From positions 1-32,049 of the forward strand of contig JAEULW010000327.1 of assembly GCA_016793505.1 (NCBI GenBank): DNA of 32,049 bases. The letters are read 5' to 3'. Under the pieces are notes generated by a model. The model saw nothing but the letters and a program-made list of their open reading frames with translations, did no database searches and was not told where the DNA came from. This stretch comes from Methylobacteriaceae bacterium (GTDB lineage Bacteria; Pseudomonadota; Alphaproteobacteria; Rhizobiales; Beijerinckiaceae). Both the position numbers and the translations under genes were made by a program. Position 1 is the first letter of the stretch, and the number at the start of each line of letters is the position of its first letter. Positions 7,809 to 16,019 of the stretch are shown here, in pieces.

Positions 7809-9116
7809 TCACTTGCCGAGCAGCAGATCGGGCAGGAAGGAGACGATGCCCGGGAACGCCGCGATGAGCAGCACGAAGCCCATCATGATGAACAGATATG
7901 GCATGGTGACGCGGGTCAGATAGCCCATCGGCCGTCCGGTGACGGACTGGATGACGGTCAGGTTGAAGGCGACGGGCGGCGTGATCTGCGCCATCTCCAC
8001 GACCAGCACCATGAAAATTCCGAACCACACCTTGTCGAAGCCGGCCGCCTTGATCAAGGGCAGCACGACCGGCAGCGTGGTGGCGATCATCGAGAAGCCC
8101 TCGAGCGCCGTGCCGAGCACGAGATAGAGGACCATCAGCGCGACGATCAGCGCGAAGGGCGACAATTCGAACCGGCGCACGAATTCGGCGACCGCCTCGG
8201 GAATGCCGAGAAACGCGGTGATGTTGCCGAGGATCGAGGCGCCGAGGATGATCAGCCCCATCATGCTGCAGGCCTGGATCGACCCGACGCCGACGTCGCG
8301 CAGCGAGGCCCAGCTCAGCGAGCCCTGCAGATGCGACACCAGCGCCGCGCCGAGCACGCCGATCGCCGCCGCCTCGGTCGGCGTCGCCAGGCCGCCATAC
8401 ATCGAGCCGAGCACGCACAGGATGAGGAACAGCGCCGGCGCGAGTTCCCGCAGCGCCGCCACGCGCGCTCCAAAACTCACATCCTTCAGCGCCCGCTCGG
8501 ACTCCGGCACCAGATCGCGCCGCAGCGTCGTGTGGATCATGATCCAGCCGGAAAAGCAGCCGGCGAGCAGAATGCCGGGAATGAAGCCGGCGGTGAACAG
8601 GCGCAGCACCGACTCTTCCGCCAGCACGCCGTAGATGATCATCACCGTGCTCGGCGGAATGAGAAAGCCGAGCGTGCCGGCGCCGGCGAGCGAGCCGATC
8701 GCGATGTCCGGCGAATAGCCGCGCTGCAGCAGCTCGCGCAGCGTCATGCGCCCGACCACCTGCGTCGTCGCCGCCGACGAGCCGGAGATCGCCGCGAAGA
8801 TCGAACAGGCGACGACATTGACATGCAGCAGCCGCCCCGGCAGCAGCCCGGCCCAGGGCGCGAGCCCGTTGAACAGCGATTTCGACAGACTGGTGCGGAA
8901 CAGGAACTCGCCCATCAGCACGAACAGCGGCAGCGCCACCAGATCGGACGAAGTCAGGATGTTGAAGGCGTGCTGCGGCAGCAGCCGCACGACCGGAATG
9001 TCGGTGAAGGCGAAGGCGAGCAGCATCGCCGTCGCCGCCAGCGCCACGCCGATCCACACGCCGACGCCCAGAATGCCGAACAGGATGCCGAACAGGCCGG
9101 CGAAGACGGCGGTCAT
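7809..9116 (-). CDS. dctM: TRAP transporter large permease (DctM type)
   Basis: A 435-residue, very hydrophobic inner-membrane protein with about 12 potential helices and standard DctM length. Family features are GSSAATTQVVGRMTLRELLQRGYSPDIAIGSLAGAGTLGFLIPPS (about 150-195), PTEAAAIGVLGA and the C-terminal VVEMAQITPPVAFNLTVIQ. It forms the Na+-coupled translocation channel for an organic acid delivered by DctP. It follows dctQ by 60 nt and precedes the biotin carrier gene, linking import with the 5-oxoprolinase-like enzymes. Confidence 0.92.
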   Translation of the reverse strand: MTAVFAGLFGILFGILGVGVWIGVALAATAMLLAFAFTDIPVVRLLPQHAFNILTSSDLVALPLFVLMGEFLFRTSLSKSLFNGLAPWAGLLPGRLLHVNVVACSIFAAISGSSAATTQVVGRMTLRELLQRGYSPDIAIGSLAGAGTLGFLIPPSTVMIIYGVLAEESVLRLFTAGFIPGILLAGCFSGWIMIHTTLRRDLVPESERALKDVSFGARVAALRELAPALFLILCVLGSMYGGLATPTEAAAIGVLGAALVSHLQGSLSWASLRDVGVGSIQACSMMGLIILGASILGNITAFLGIPEAVAEFVRRFELSPFALIVALMVLYLVLGTALEGFSMIATTLPVVLPLIKAAGFDKVWFGIFMVLVVEMAQITPPVAFNLTVIQSVTGRPMGYLTRVTMPYLFIMMGFVLLIAAFPGIVSFLPDLLLGK

Positions 9117-9176
9117 CGCGGCTCTCCGCGCAGTTGCGGGTGGAGGACGGGGGCGTCAGGTCTCACTGCGCGCTCC

Positions 9177-9749
9177 TCACTCCGGCAGGGTGGCGACGCC
9201 GAGCGAGGCGTCCTCGAGCGGCTCGTCGAGCAGCGCCGCGACGAGCCGCAGCGCCATCTGCAGGGCGAGCACCAGACAGCCGAGCGTCAGCGCGCCTTGC
9301 GGAATCCACAGCGGCGTGAAGCTCTCGCCCGACACCTGCCCCGACATCGCCGATTGCAGCGTGAACCGCGCCATCGACCAGGTGAGCAGGCCCGTGAAGC
9401 CGACGCCGATCGCCGCCGCGACGATCTCGAGCATGCGCGCGTGGCCGCCGCCGCCGGCGCGCAGCAGCAGTTCGACGCGGATATGCATGCCGGCGCGCAG
9501 CGTCAGCCCGGAGCCGAGCATGAAGGCGACGCCCATCAGATAGGCGCTGTATTCCCAGGCGAAGCCGACGCCCGGCGGCAGCGACCTGAACACCTTCGAC
9601 AGCAGCGCGAGGACGATCTCCGCGCTCACCAGCGCGACGAGCGCGGCAAGACACAGCGCGGCGGCGTAGCCCGCCGCCAGCGCGATCGCGTCCGCAGCGC
9701 GGCGGAAGGCGATGAACGCTCCTGGTCCGCCCGCCGCGCCGCCGGCCAT
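9177..9749 (-). CDS. dctQ: TRAP transporter small permease (DctQ type)
   Basis: A 190-residue protein with four hydrophobic stretches: about 21-48, 61-86, 101-125 and 145-168. The DctQ pattern is seen in GVGFAWEYSAYLMGVAFMLGSGLTLRAGMHIRVELL. It is the four-helix membrane partner of DctM. The ATG at 9749 lies 1 nt past the dctP stop. The first 12 residues are Gly/Ala-rich. The C terminus (about 170-190) is a charged cytoplasmic tail. Confidence 0.88.
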   Translation of the reverse strand: MAGGAAGGPGAFIAFRRAADAIALAAGYAAALCLAALVALVSAEIVLALLSKVFRSLPPGVGFAWEYSAYLMGVAFMLGSGLTLRAGMHIRVELLLRAGGGGHARMLEIVAAAIGVGFTGLLTWSMARFTLQSAMSGQVSGESFTPLWIPQGALTLGCLVLALQMALRLVAALLDEPLEDASLGVATLPE

Positions 9750-9750
9750 C

Positions 9751-10749
9751 TCAGCGCCCCGTGTCTTTGAGATAGGCCTCGATGATCGGCTTTGACGCCG
9801 GCACGCGCTCCATGAAAGCGGCGGTCAGCGGCCTGGCCATCTTGTACATGTCGAGCGACATCTGCTTCGACACCGGCACGACCTCCATGCCCTTTTCGCG
9901 CAGCGTCTTCAGGCTGATCTCGTCCTCGTCCGACGACACCTTCCAGAAGTCCGGCTCGAGCTTCGCGGCGATCTCCTGCATCGCCTTCTGGCTTGCCGGC
10001 GACAGCTTGTTCCAGGCGTCGAGGCTGATGTTGACCATGTTCGTCGACCAGGTGTGGTTGGTCGGGTAGATGTATTTCAGGAACTCCCAGAACTTGCCGT
10101 CGACGCCGGACGTCGCCGACGTCGCGACGCCGTCGACGCGGCCCGAGGCCAGCGCCGGAATGAGTTCGCCCCAGGGAATCTGCACGCCGGCCATGCCGAC
10201 GGCGTTGCAGGTGTCCACCGTGTTCTTGTCGGCGCCGCGGATCTTGATGCCCTTCAGGCCGGCGACGGTGTCGGTCTTGACCTTCAGATACATGTACTGC
10301 GCCGGCGAGGGCACCATGTAGAGAATCTTCTGATTGTACTTCGCCACCGTCTTCTCGAATTCGGGGCGCAGATATTTGTGCAGCGCCTTCAGTTCGGCCG
10401 GCGAGGCGACGAGGAAGGGAATGCCGTCGGTGCCGAAGATCGGCTCGTCGCCGATCTGCTGCGAGGTCAGGATGTCGGCCATCGGCACGAGTCCGTCGCG
10501 CACCGCGCGCATCTGCTCGGGCCCCTTGAAGCCGAGCGATCCGCCCGCCTTCACCGAGATGACGACGTCGCCATTCGTCGCCTTGGCGACCTCTTCGGCA
10601 TAGCGCTTGGCGTTGCGCACCTGGAAATTGGTGTCCGGCAGAACGTCGGACAGATTGAGCGTCGTCGCCGCGAAGGCGCGCGGCGCGAAACCCGCCGATG
10701 CGAACGCCGCGCCGGCGCCGGCGAGAACCTGCCTGCGATCGATGAACAT
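9751..10749 (-). CDS. dctP: TRAP transporter periplasmic solute-binding protein (DctP type)
   Basis: A 332-residue solute receptor. The N terminus MFIDRRQVLAGAGAAFASAG is a signal peptide with a twin-arginine-like start and probable cleavage after AFA (about residue 27). Mature-protein landmarks are GPEQMRAVRDGLVPMADI, KGIKIRG, where the conserved Arg normally bridges the ligand carboxylate, and GVATSATSGVDGKFWEFLKY. A strong GGGGAGGG ribosome-binding site sits at 10755-10762, 5 nt before the ATG, so this gene can be translated at high level independently of the SDR gene 48 nt upstream. The ligand is probably a carboxylate; 5-oxoproline or a related lactam acid is a context guess. Confidence 0.92.
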   Translation of the reverse strand: MFIDRRQVLAGAGAAFASAGFAPRAFAATTLNLSDVLPDTNFQVRNAKRYAEEVAKATNGDVVISVKAGGSLGFKGPEQMRAVRDGLVPMADILTSQQIGDEPIFGTDGIPFLVASPAELKALHKYLRPEFEKTVAKYNQKILYMVPSPAQYMYLKVKTDTVAGLKGIKIRGADKNTVDTCNAVGMAGVQIPWGELIPALASGRVDGVATSATSGVDGKFWEFLKYIYPTNHTWSTNMVNISLDAWNKLSPASQKAMQEIAAKLEPDFWKVSSDEDEISLKTLREKGMEVVPVSKQMSLDMYKMARPLTAAFMERVPASKPIIEAYLKDTGR

Positions 10750-10797
10750 GCGATCCCTCCCCTGTCATGGATGTCCGGCGCGGCGCGCCGGACCGCG

Positions 10798-11541
10798 TCA
10801 GTCCGTCCGCTTTTCGAAGTTCAGTCCGCCCGGCACCTGCAGCGTCGGCATGATCTCGATCTGGCCGATGTTGACATGGCGCGGCGTCGAAAGGGCGTAG
10901 GCGACCGCGTCCGCCACGTCCTCGACTTTCAGCGACTCGAAGCCGTCGTAGAACTGCTTCTGCGCCCGCTCCGCATCGCCGATCACTTTGGCGAAGATCT
11001 CCGTCTCGGCGCGGCCCGGCACGATCTCCGTGACGCGCACGCGTCGGCCATAGGCGGCGACGCGCGTCTGCCGCGAGACCATGTGCATCGCCGCCTTGGT
11101 GGCGTGATAGACGGTGTTGCCGCCGAAATGATACAGGCCCGCGATCGAGGTGATGTTGACGATGTGGCCGCGGTCGCGCGCCATCATGCCGGGCAGCGTC
11201 AGGCGGATGAGATGCAGCGCCGCGCGCAGGTTGACGTCGACCTGCTCGTCGACGCCGAAAGCGTCCATCGTCGCGATGTCGCCGGCCCGCGACACGCCGG
11301 CGTTGTTGACCAGCACATCGGGTTCGAGCGGCTTCACCAGAGCCTCGATCGCCGCCAGATCGGTCACGTCGACGACATGGGCGATACAGCCGGTGCGCGC
11401 GGCGAGCGCCTCCAGCCGGGCGCGGTTGCGCGACAGGGCGTGGACCGTCAGTCCATGGGCGACGAAATTTTCGACGATCGCCGCGCCGATGCCGGCCGAC
11501 GCGCCGGTGACGAGGGCCGTGCGGTAATCGGAAAAGGCCAT
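10798..11541 (-). CDS. SDR-family NAD(P)-dependent dehydrogenase
   Basis: A 247-residue classical short-chain dehydrogenase/reductase. It has TGASAGIG (12-19) for the cofactor, NNAG (79-82), S132 and the Y145-x3-K149 active site (YHATK). The ATG at 11541 (MAFSDYRTALVTG) is chosen because upstream in-frame ATGs would add a non-conserved Arg/Pro-rich extension that runs into the shared promoter region. It is the first gene of the reverse operon and is divergent from the LysR gene, so it is the likely regulated gene. The nearest annotation group is the NADP-dependent 3-hydroxy-acid dehydrogenase (YdfG-like); the substrate is unknown. Confidence 0.88.
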   Translation of the reverse strand: MAFSDYRTALVTGASAGIGAAIVENFVAHGLTVHALSRNRARLEALAARTGCIAHVVDVTDLAAIEALVKPLEPDVLVNNAGVSRAGDIATMDAFGVDEQVDVNLRAALHLIRLTLPGMMARDRGHIVNITSIAGLYHFGGNTVYHATKAAMHMVSRQTRVAAYGRRVRVTEIVPGRAETEIFAKVIGDAERAQKQFYDGFESLKVEDVADAVAYALSTPRHVNIGQIEIMPTLQVPGGLNFEKRTD

Positions 11542-11619
11542 CGGCCGCCTCGCGCCTGCAGGAAGCCGGACTGTGGCGCAATAATCCATTGGCGACAAAG
11601 ACGGACTGCGTCTAGTGTC

Positions 11620-11634
11620 ATAAGCCACGCTTAT
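11620..11634. promoter_or_regulatory. Candidate LysR-type operator (T-N11-A palindrome)
   Basis: ATAAGC-CAC-GCTTAT is a perfect 6-bp dyad with a 3-nt centre that contains T-N11-A, the LysR-type recognition pattern. It is in the divergent region between the SDR operon and the lysR gene, centred 36 bp upstream of the lysR ATG. This placement suits autorepression and activation of the reverse operon. No well-formed -35/-10 boxes could be assigned. Confidence 0.5.
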
Positions 11635-11662
11635 CGATCAGCGCCGCCCGCGGAGCCGGAGG

Positions 11663-12679
11663 ATGGACACCAGACGCCTCGGCGCCTTCGTCAAGATCGT
11701 CGACACCGGCAGCCTGACGCGCGCCGCCGACAATCTGCGCGTCGCCCAGCCCGCGCTGAGCCAGCAGGTGGCGGCCCTCGAGGCGCATTTCGGCCAGCGC
11801 CTGCTGATCCGCTCGAAGCGTGGCGTGACGCCGACCGAGGCGGGCCGGGCCCTGTATCGTCACGCCCAGGTCATCCTGCGCCAGCTCGGCCTCGCCGAGG
11901 CCGATGTCGGCCAGTCGACGCGCGCCGTTGTCGGCTCGGTTTCGCTCGGGCTCGCGCCCTACAGCGCCGGCTCGGCCCTCGCCCTGCCGCTGCTGCGTCT
12001 GGCGCGTCAGCGCCATCCCGGCGTCGTCTTGCACATCAACGAGAATTTCGGCGGCGTCATCAGCGAGATGGTGATGACCGGCCGGATGGATCTGGCGGTC
12101 ATCTATCAGCCCGGGCCGATCCGCGGCGTCGCCTTCGAACCGATGTTCGAGGAGGAGCTGTTCCTGGTGTCGACCCGCCGACACGGGCCGGCTCGCAGCA
12201 AGGAGACGCCGCTCGCCGCGCTCGCCGGCGTGCCGCTGCTGCTGCCGAGCAAGATTCACACGATCCGCAGGCTGGTCGACGCCGCCTTCGAACGCGCCGG
12301 GATCGCCGCCAATCTCGTGGCCGAGATCGAATCCGCCGCCACCCTCGCCCAGGCGATCGACGCCGGCCTCGGCGCGACCATCCTGCCCTGGTCGCCGGCC
12401 TCGGCGATCGCCGAACACCAGCGCCGCTCCGGCGGGCGCGACCTCGTCCTGTCGCGCCTCGTGCGCCCGTCGCTGCAGGCGCGCGTGTCGATCTGCACGC
12501 CCGATCACATCGCTCTGTCGGAAGCGGCGCAGGCCGTGCTCGGCCTGATCCGCGAATTGATCGACAAACGCCCTCCGGGCCCCGAACGACCAGGCGCCGT
12601 CAGCCCGGCGAACACCGCGGCGCGGCAACCTGCGCGGGTCAGAAACGATGAAAAACCGTTAGGAGAATCAATCGGTTGA
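11663..12679 (+). CDS. LysR-type transcriptional regulator, Nac-like
   Basis: A 338-residue LysR regulator. The N-terminal winged helix reads MDTRRLGAFVKIVDTGSLTRAADNLRVAQPALSQQV in pieces close to what I recall of enterobacterial Nac, followed by LLIRSKRGVTPTEAG. The effector-binding part spans about 92-300. The C-terminal 35 residues are Pro/Arg-rich and not conserved. Two possible ribosome-binding sites precede the ATG: GGAG at 11652-11655, with usual spacing, and GGAGG at 11658-11662, directly adjacent. It is divergent from the SDR/TRAP/Pxp operon, which it probably controls. A nitrogen-related signal would fit 5-oxoproline use, but this is inference. Confidence 0.88.
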   Translation: MDTRRLGAFVKIVDTGSLTRAADNLRVAQPALSQQVAALEAHFGQRLLIRSKRGVTPTEAGRALYRHAQVILRQLGLAEADVGQSTRAVVGSVSLGLAPYSAGSALALPLLRLARQRHPGVVLHINENFGGVISEMVMTGRMDLAVIYQPGPIRGVAFEPMFEEELFLVSTRRHGPARSKETPLAALAGVPLLLPSKIHTIRRLVDAAFERAGIAANLVAEIESAATLAQAIDAGLGATILPWSPASAIAEHQRRSGGRDLVLSRLVRPSLQARVSICTPDHIALSEAAQAVLGLIRELIDKRPPGPERPGAVSPANTAARQPARVRNDEKPLGESIG

Positions 12680-12913
12680 TCTTGGTGGAGCAGGCTCCTT
12701 GCGAGAACCGGTCTCCGTCGCCCGTTCTCTGTTAGCAGGGAAAAAACAGGGAAACAGCTGAAATCGTCGCGGCCCTGTCGGCGCGTCGGACCAAAACACA
12801 CAGTCATCATAGATAGTTGCAGCCGAATTCCCTGCGTTTGGAAACAGGGAATTTGTCGGCCAGGATCAGGAAACGGCGCGGTCGGAACAGGGAATTCCAC
12901 CCCCGATTCCGGC

Positions 12914-12968
12914 CGTTTGCCGGGATTGAATTGTCGTTTGCCGGGATCGATCTGTCGTTTGACGGGAT
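12914..12968. repeat. Three direct repeats of a 13-bp core, 21-bp period
   Basis: CGTTTGCCGGGAT occurs at 12914-12926 and 12935-12947, and CGTTTGACGGGAT at 12956-12968. The starts are exactly 21 bp apart, about two helical turns. The layout resembles iterons or tandem protein-binding sites. On the reverse strand the 21-bp period also gives a repeated PGKRQ-like heptapeptide, but that frame does not look like a real gene. Confidence 0.6.
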
Positions 12969-13247
12969 TCTTGGCGCGCGCCACGGGCGACAAGGTGCGT
13001 GTGCCCGGATCGAAGCGCCGTATTCGTCGAAACCGGGCGCCATCCAGCGGGCAAAGTCTGTCGCCGACCGACGTGCCCTCGCCTCGAGGATGATGCTGCG
13101 TAAACCGGCCGCCAAGAGTGCAATTCGGCGTGCGACAGCTGAACGAATCGCCCCGCGCATCGCGCTCGCGCCGCCATGATCGAGCAGGCCGACCGCGCCG
13201 GCGCACCCGCCGGAATGGTATTGTCAAGTAGAGCCATCGGCGCCGCG

Positions 13248-13280
13248 CTTTCAAACGCCTTTCAAACGCCTTTCAAACGC
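13248..13280. repeat. Perfect triple 11-bp tandem repeat
   Basis: CTTTCAAACGC is repeated three times without a mismatch at 13248-13258, 13259-13269 and 13270-13280. The period is about one helical turn. It lies about 230 bp upstream of the methyltransferase start. It could be a regulatory array or replication slippage. Confidence 0.7.
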
Positions 13281-13507
13281 CCCTTGAGCGGGTCGCAAGA
13301 GAAGAGGTATTTGCGAGGCGATGGCGGCGTGTATAAGCCGGAGATGAGAGCTTTCATTTTGCGTTTTTCTCTATGATTGTCATATTGTTCTAATCTCGAT
13401 CCGACGTATACAGGTACTTTGATACGAGTTTCGCAAAATCATCATTGACCAGTTCGCGCGCCGACGCTCTCCTTTGCCCAGGATCATGCAGAGGCGTTCG
13501 GAAAGAC

Positions 13508-14902
13508 ATGGCGACACCGCGCATCGAGCTCAAACCCGTCGCAGCGCTGCGGCCGTATCCTGGCAACGCCCGCACGCATTCCAGAAAGCAGTTGCGGCAG
13601 ATCGCCGACAGCATCCGGCGCTTCGGCTTCACCAATCCGGTGCTGATCAGCGACGATGACGAGATCATCGCCGGGCATGGCCGGGTTCTGGCGGCGCGCG
13701 ACCTCGGTCTCGACAGCGTGCCGACGATCCGCCTCTCGCATCTCGACGCGCAGGCGCGCCGCGCCTATGTGCTGGCCGACAACAAGCTGGCGCTCAATGC
13801 GGGCTGGGACTTCGATCTCCTCGCGGTCGAACTGCAGGGCCTGCTCGACGTCGAGTTCGACGTGTCGCTGACCGGCTTCTCGACGGCCGAGATCGACCTC
13901 GTGCTCGACGAGGCGAAAGAGCGTGCGACGACCCCGGGCGACCCCGCCGACGAAGCGCCTGCGCCGCCCGCCGCGCCGGTGACGCGGCCGGGCGACGTCT
14001 GGCGGCTCGGCCGGCATCGGCTCCTGTGCGGCGACGCGCGCAGCGAGGCCGATTGCGCCCGGCTGCTCGATGGCGAGACGGCCGATCTCGTCTTCACCGA
14101 TCCTCCCTACAACGTGCCGATCGACGGGCATGTCTGCGGGCTGGGCGCCGCGCGCCACCGCGACTTCGCCTTCGCCTCGGGCGAGATGTCGCGGGCCGAG
14201 TTCACCGCCTTCCTGACGCGCACGCTCGGCAACGCGGCGGCTGTCTGTCGGGACGGGGCGATCGCCTTCGTCTGCATGGACTGGCGCCATCTCGGCGAGC
14301 TGCTTGCGGCGGGCGAAGCGGTCTTTTCAGAACTGAAAAACGTCTGCGTCTGGAACAAGACCAATGGCGGCATGGGGACGTTCTATCGCTCCAAGCACGA
14401 GTTGGTCTTCGTGTTCAAGATCGGGGCGGGCGAGCACGTCAACACCTTCGGCCTGGGCGAGGGCGGACGCTACCGCACCAATGTGTGGGACTACGCCGGC
14501 GTCAGCAGTCTCGGGACGGCGCGGCGCGAGCAGCTCGAGATGCATCCGACCGTCAAGCCCGTCGCGCTGGTCGCCGATGCGATCCGCGACTGCTCGCATC
14601 GCGGCGACCTCGTGCTCGATCTGTTTGCGGGCGCGGGCACGACGCTGATCGCGGCCGAGCGCTGCGGCCGGCGGGCGCGCGCACTGGAGTTCGATCCCGC
14701 CTATTGCGACACGATCCTCGATCGCTGGCGGCGCTGCAGCGGCCGGACTGCGACGCTGGAGGCCGACGGTCTCGGCTTCGACGACGTCGCTGTCGCGCGC
14801 GGCGTCCCGGTCGAGCGCAAGGGCGCGGGCGACACGGCGGTCGAGCCCGGCCTGCGGGCGGCGGCGGCCAAACGCAGGCGCGGGCGGCGCGCGACGGGTT
14901 AG
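13508..14902 (+). CDS. ParB-like nuclease domain/DNA methyltransferase fusion
   Basis: A 464-residue protein. Residues 5-90 are a ParB/Srx-like domain (NARTHSRKQLRQIADSIRRFG, then IIAGHGRVLAARDLGL). Residues 165-440 are an N6-adenine/N4-cytosine methyltransferase with DPPY at 198-201 (motif IV) before FAGAGTT at 373-379 (motif I), the order of the beta class. TVKPVALV (about 348-355) is also typical. The ATG at 13508 starts at the conserved MATPRIELKPV; an earlier in-frame ATG adds a non-conserved leader. No restriction endonuclease gene is adjacent, so it is probably an orphan, phage- or mobile-element-type methyltransferase. It is followed 42 nt later by a DUF5681 gene. Confidence 0.88.
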   Translation: MATPRIELKPVAALRPYPGNARTHSRKQLRQIADSIRRFGFTNPVLISDDDEIIAGHGRVLAARDLGLDSVPTIRLSHLDAQARRAYVLADNKLALNAGWDFDLLAVELQGLLDVEFDVSLTGFSTAEIDLVLDEAKERATTPGDPADEAPAPPAAPVTRPGDVWRLGRHRLLCGDARSEADCARLLDGETADLVFTDPPYNVPIDGHVCGLGAARHRDFAFASGEMSRAEFTAFLTRTLGNAAAVCRDGAIAFVCMDWRHLGELLAAGEAVFSELKNVCVWNKTNGGMGTFYRSKHELVFVFKIGAGEHVNTFGLGEGGRYRTNVWDYAGVSSLGTARREQLEMHPTVKPVALVADAIRDCSHRGDLVLDLFAGAGTTLIAAERCGRRARALEFDPAYCDTILDRWRRCSGRTATLEADGLGFDDVAVARGVPVERKGAGDTAVEPGLRAAAAKRRRGRRATG

Positions 14903-14944
14903 TCGCGGGATCATCACACGGACGAACGACAGGACGGAGCGATC

Positions 14945-15931
14945 GTGTCCGACGACGACATGAACGAGCGGTTGAAACGCCAGCTTCTCGGCTTGCCGCC
15001 GCAGCACAGCCCAACTTCCGCGCCGCAAGGGCGGACCGACGCCACAGCGCAGCCCGCGCCGCCCGACGCGGCGACGCCGCAGGCCGGCGTCGGCTATGGA
15101 CGCCCGCCGCTGTCGGGCCGGTTCCAGAAGGGGCGCTCCGGTAATCCGCGCGGACGTCCCAGGAAGGCGGCGCCGACGACGCCTGCCCTTCCCCCGTCGA
15201 CGCTGGCGGAGGCGCTCTTGCAGGAAAGCCGGCGCCGGCTGCCCATTCGTGAGGACGGCAGGACCCGCCAGATCTCTATGCGACGGGCCGTCATCAAGGC
15301 CCAGGAGAAGAGCGCGTTGCAGGGCAACGCCTACGCACAACGCAACTATCTCGATCGACTCGATCGCTACGAGCGCGAGGAGCGCGCCGCGATCGCGCAG
15401 GATCACGCCGTCTGGCGGGGCTATGAGCGGGAGGCGCGCGCGCGTCTGGCCAAGGGGACGCCTGTCGATCAGGTCCTGCCGCATCCAGACGATCTCGTCT
15501 TCCCGGATGATGCGCGCGTTCGCTTCGCCGGGCCGTCGACGCCCGCCGAACTCGCGAAGACGCGCCATGATGTCGCCGTCCGCGACGCCGCGTTGCTCGA
15601 ATGGACGATCGATCTGCGCGACAAGACTTACGACCGCGAGATCGCCGCGGGTCGAACCTCGAAGTTCGGCGCGCTGCTGACGGCGACCAACAACGCCCTG
15701 CCTGCCCGGATGCGCCTCTCGGACGCAGAGATTGGTTTCCGCGCAACGTGGCGGCTCAGGCCGAAACGCGCCCTGCGTCAGGAGTTGCGCCGGACCTGGC
15801 GGGCGCTCGGCTGCCCGCAGTTCATGAACCTCGAAAGGCGGTTCACCGAGGTCGCCCTGATCCGCGGGCGCATCGCGGCGTTCCTGAAGGCCGTGGACAT
15901 CGCCAAACGCGAGATGGAGGAACAATCCTGA
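14945..15931 (+). CDS. DUF5681-domain protein
   Basis: A 328-residue soluble basic protein. GRFQKGRSGNPRGRPRK (about 58-74) is the hallmark of DUF5681, a family common near ParB-like methyltransferases and phage-type genes in alphaproteobacteria. The remainder is Arg-rich and helical looking, with a charged stretch around LDRYEREERAAIAQDHAVW. The GTG at 14945 follows GGACGGAG with usual spacing; an ATG at 14960 is a possible alternative. It is co-directional with the methyltransferase and probably in one operon. Function unknown; a DNA-packaging or DNA-binding role is only guilt by association. Confidence 0.75.
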   Translation: MSDDDMNERLKRQLLGLPPQHSPTSAPQGRTDATAQPAPPDAATPQAGVGYGRPPLSGRFQKGRSGNPRGRPRKAAPTTPALPPSTLAEALLQESRRRLPIREDGRTRQISMRRAVIKAQEKSALQGNAYAQRNYLDRLDRYEREERAAIAQDHAVWRGYEREARARLAKGTPVDQVLPHPDDLVFPDDARVRFAGPSTPAELAKTRHDVAVRDAALLEWTIDLRDKTYDREIAAGRTSKFGALLTATNNALPARMRLSDAEIGFRATWRLRPKRALRQELRRTWRALGCPQFMNLERRFTEVALIRGRIAAFLKAVDIAKREMEEQS

Positions 15932-16019
15932 GCGCAGGATGCGTGCCCCACATGCGCTGAAGCCGGAGCGCAGCCGACAAGTGCTACGTTGTCATGCGAT
16001 GGCGGCCGGCGTGCGGCGA

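Larger units (their letters stand above)
12680..13507. other. Gene-free 828-bp stretch rich in short repeats
   Basis: No convincing gene. It holds repeated ACAGGGAA words (about 12743, 12843 and 12887), a 21-bp-period repeat (12914-12968) and an 11-bp triple repeat (13248-13280). The reverse open frame from 13254 across this stretch has an Arg-rich, low-complexity translation and runs antisense into lysR, so it is not called. The last 150 bp are AT-richer and may carry the promoter for the methyltransferase gene. This looks like a junction between chromosomal backbone and accessory DNA. Confidence 0.5.

Noticed and set aside
7350-9770. 806-codon forward open frame across the carrier and TRAP permease genes
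   Set aside because: Its translation is Arg/His/Asp/Gln-rich low complexity, as expected from the antisense strand of high-GC genes; the reverse strand encodes clear AccB, DctM and DctQ.
10054-12651. 865-codon forward open frame over dctP, SDR and lysR
   Set aside because: It is antisense to dctP and SDR and out of frame with lysR; composition is Arg-rich and no domain is seen.
12505-13254. 249-codon reverse ORF with repeated PGKRQ-like heptads
   Set aside because: It overlaps lysR antisense; the heptads come from the 21-bp DNA repeat, and the rest is Arg-rich without motifs.
13508-14902. Restriction-modification system
   Set aside because: No endonuclease or specificity gene is adjacent; only the methyltransferase fused to a ParB-like domain is visible.
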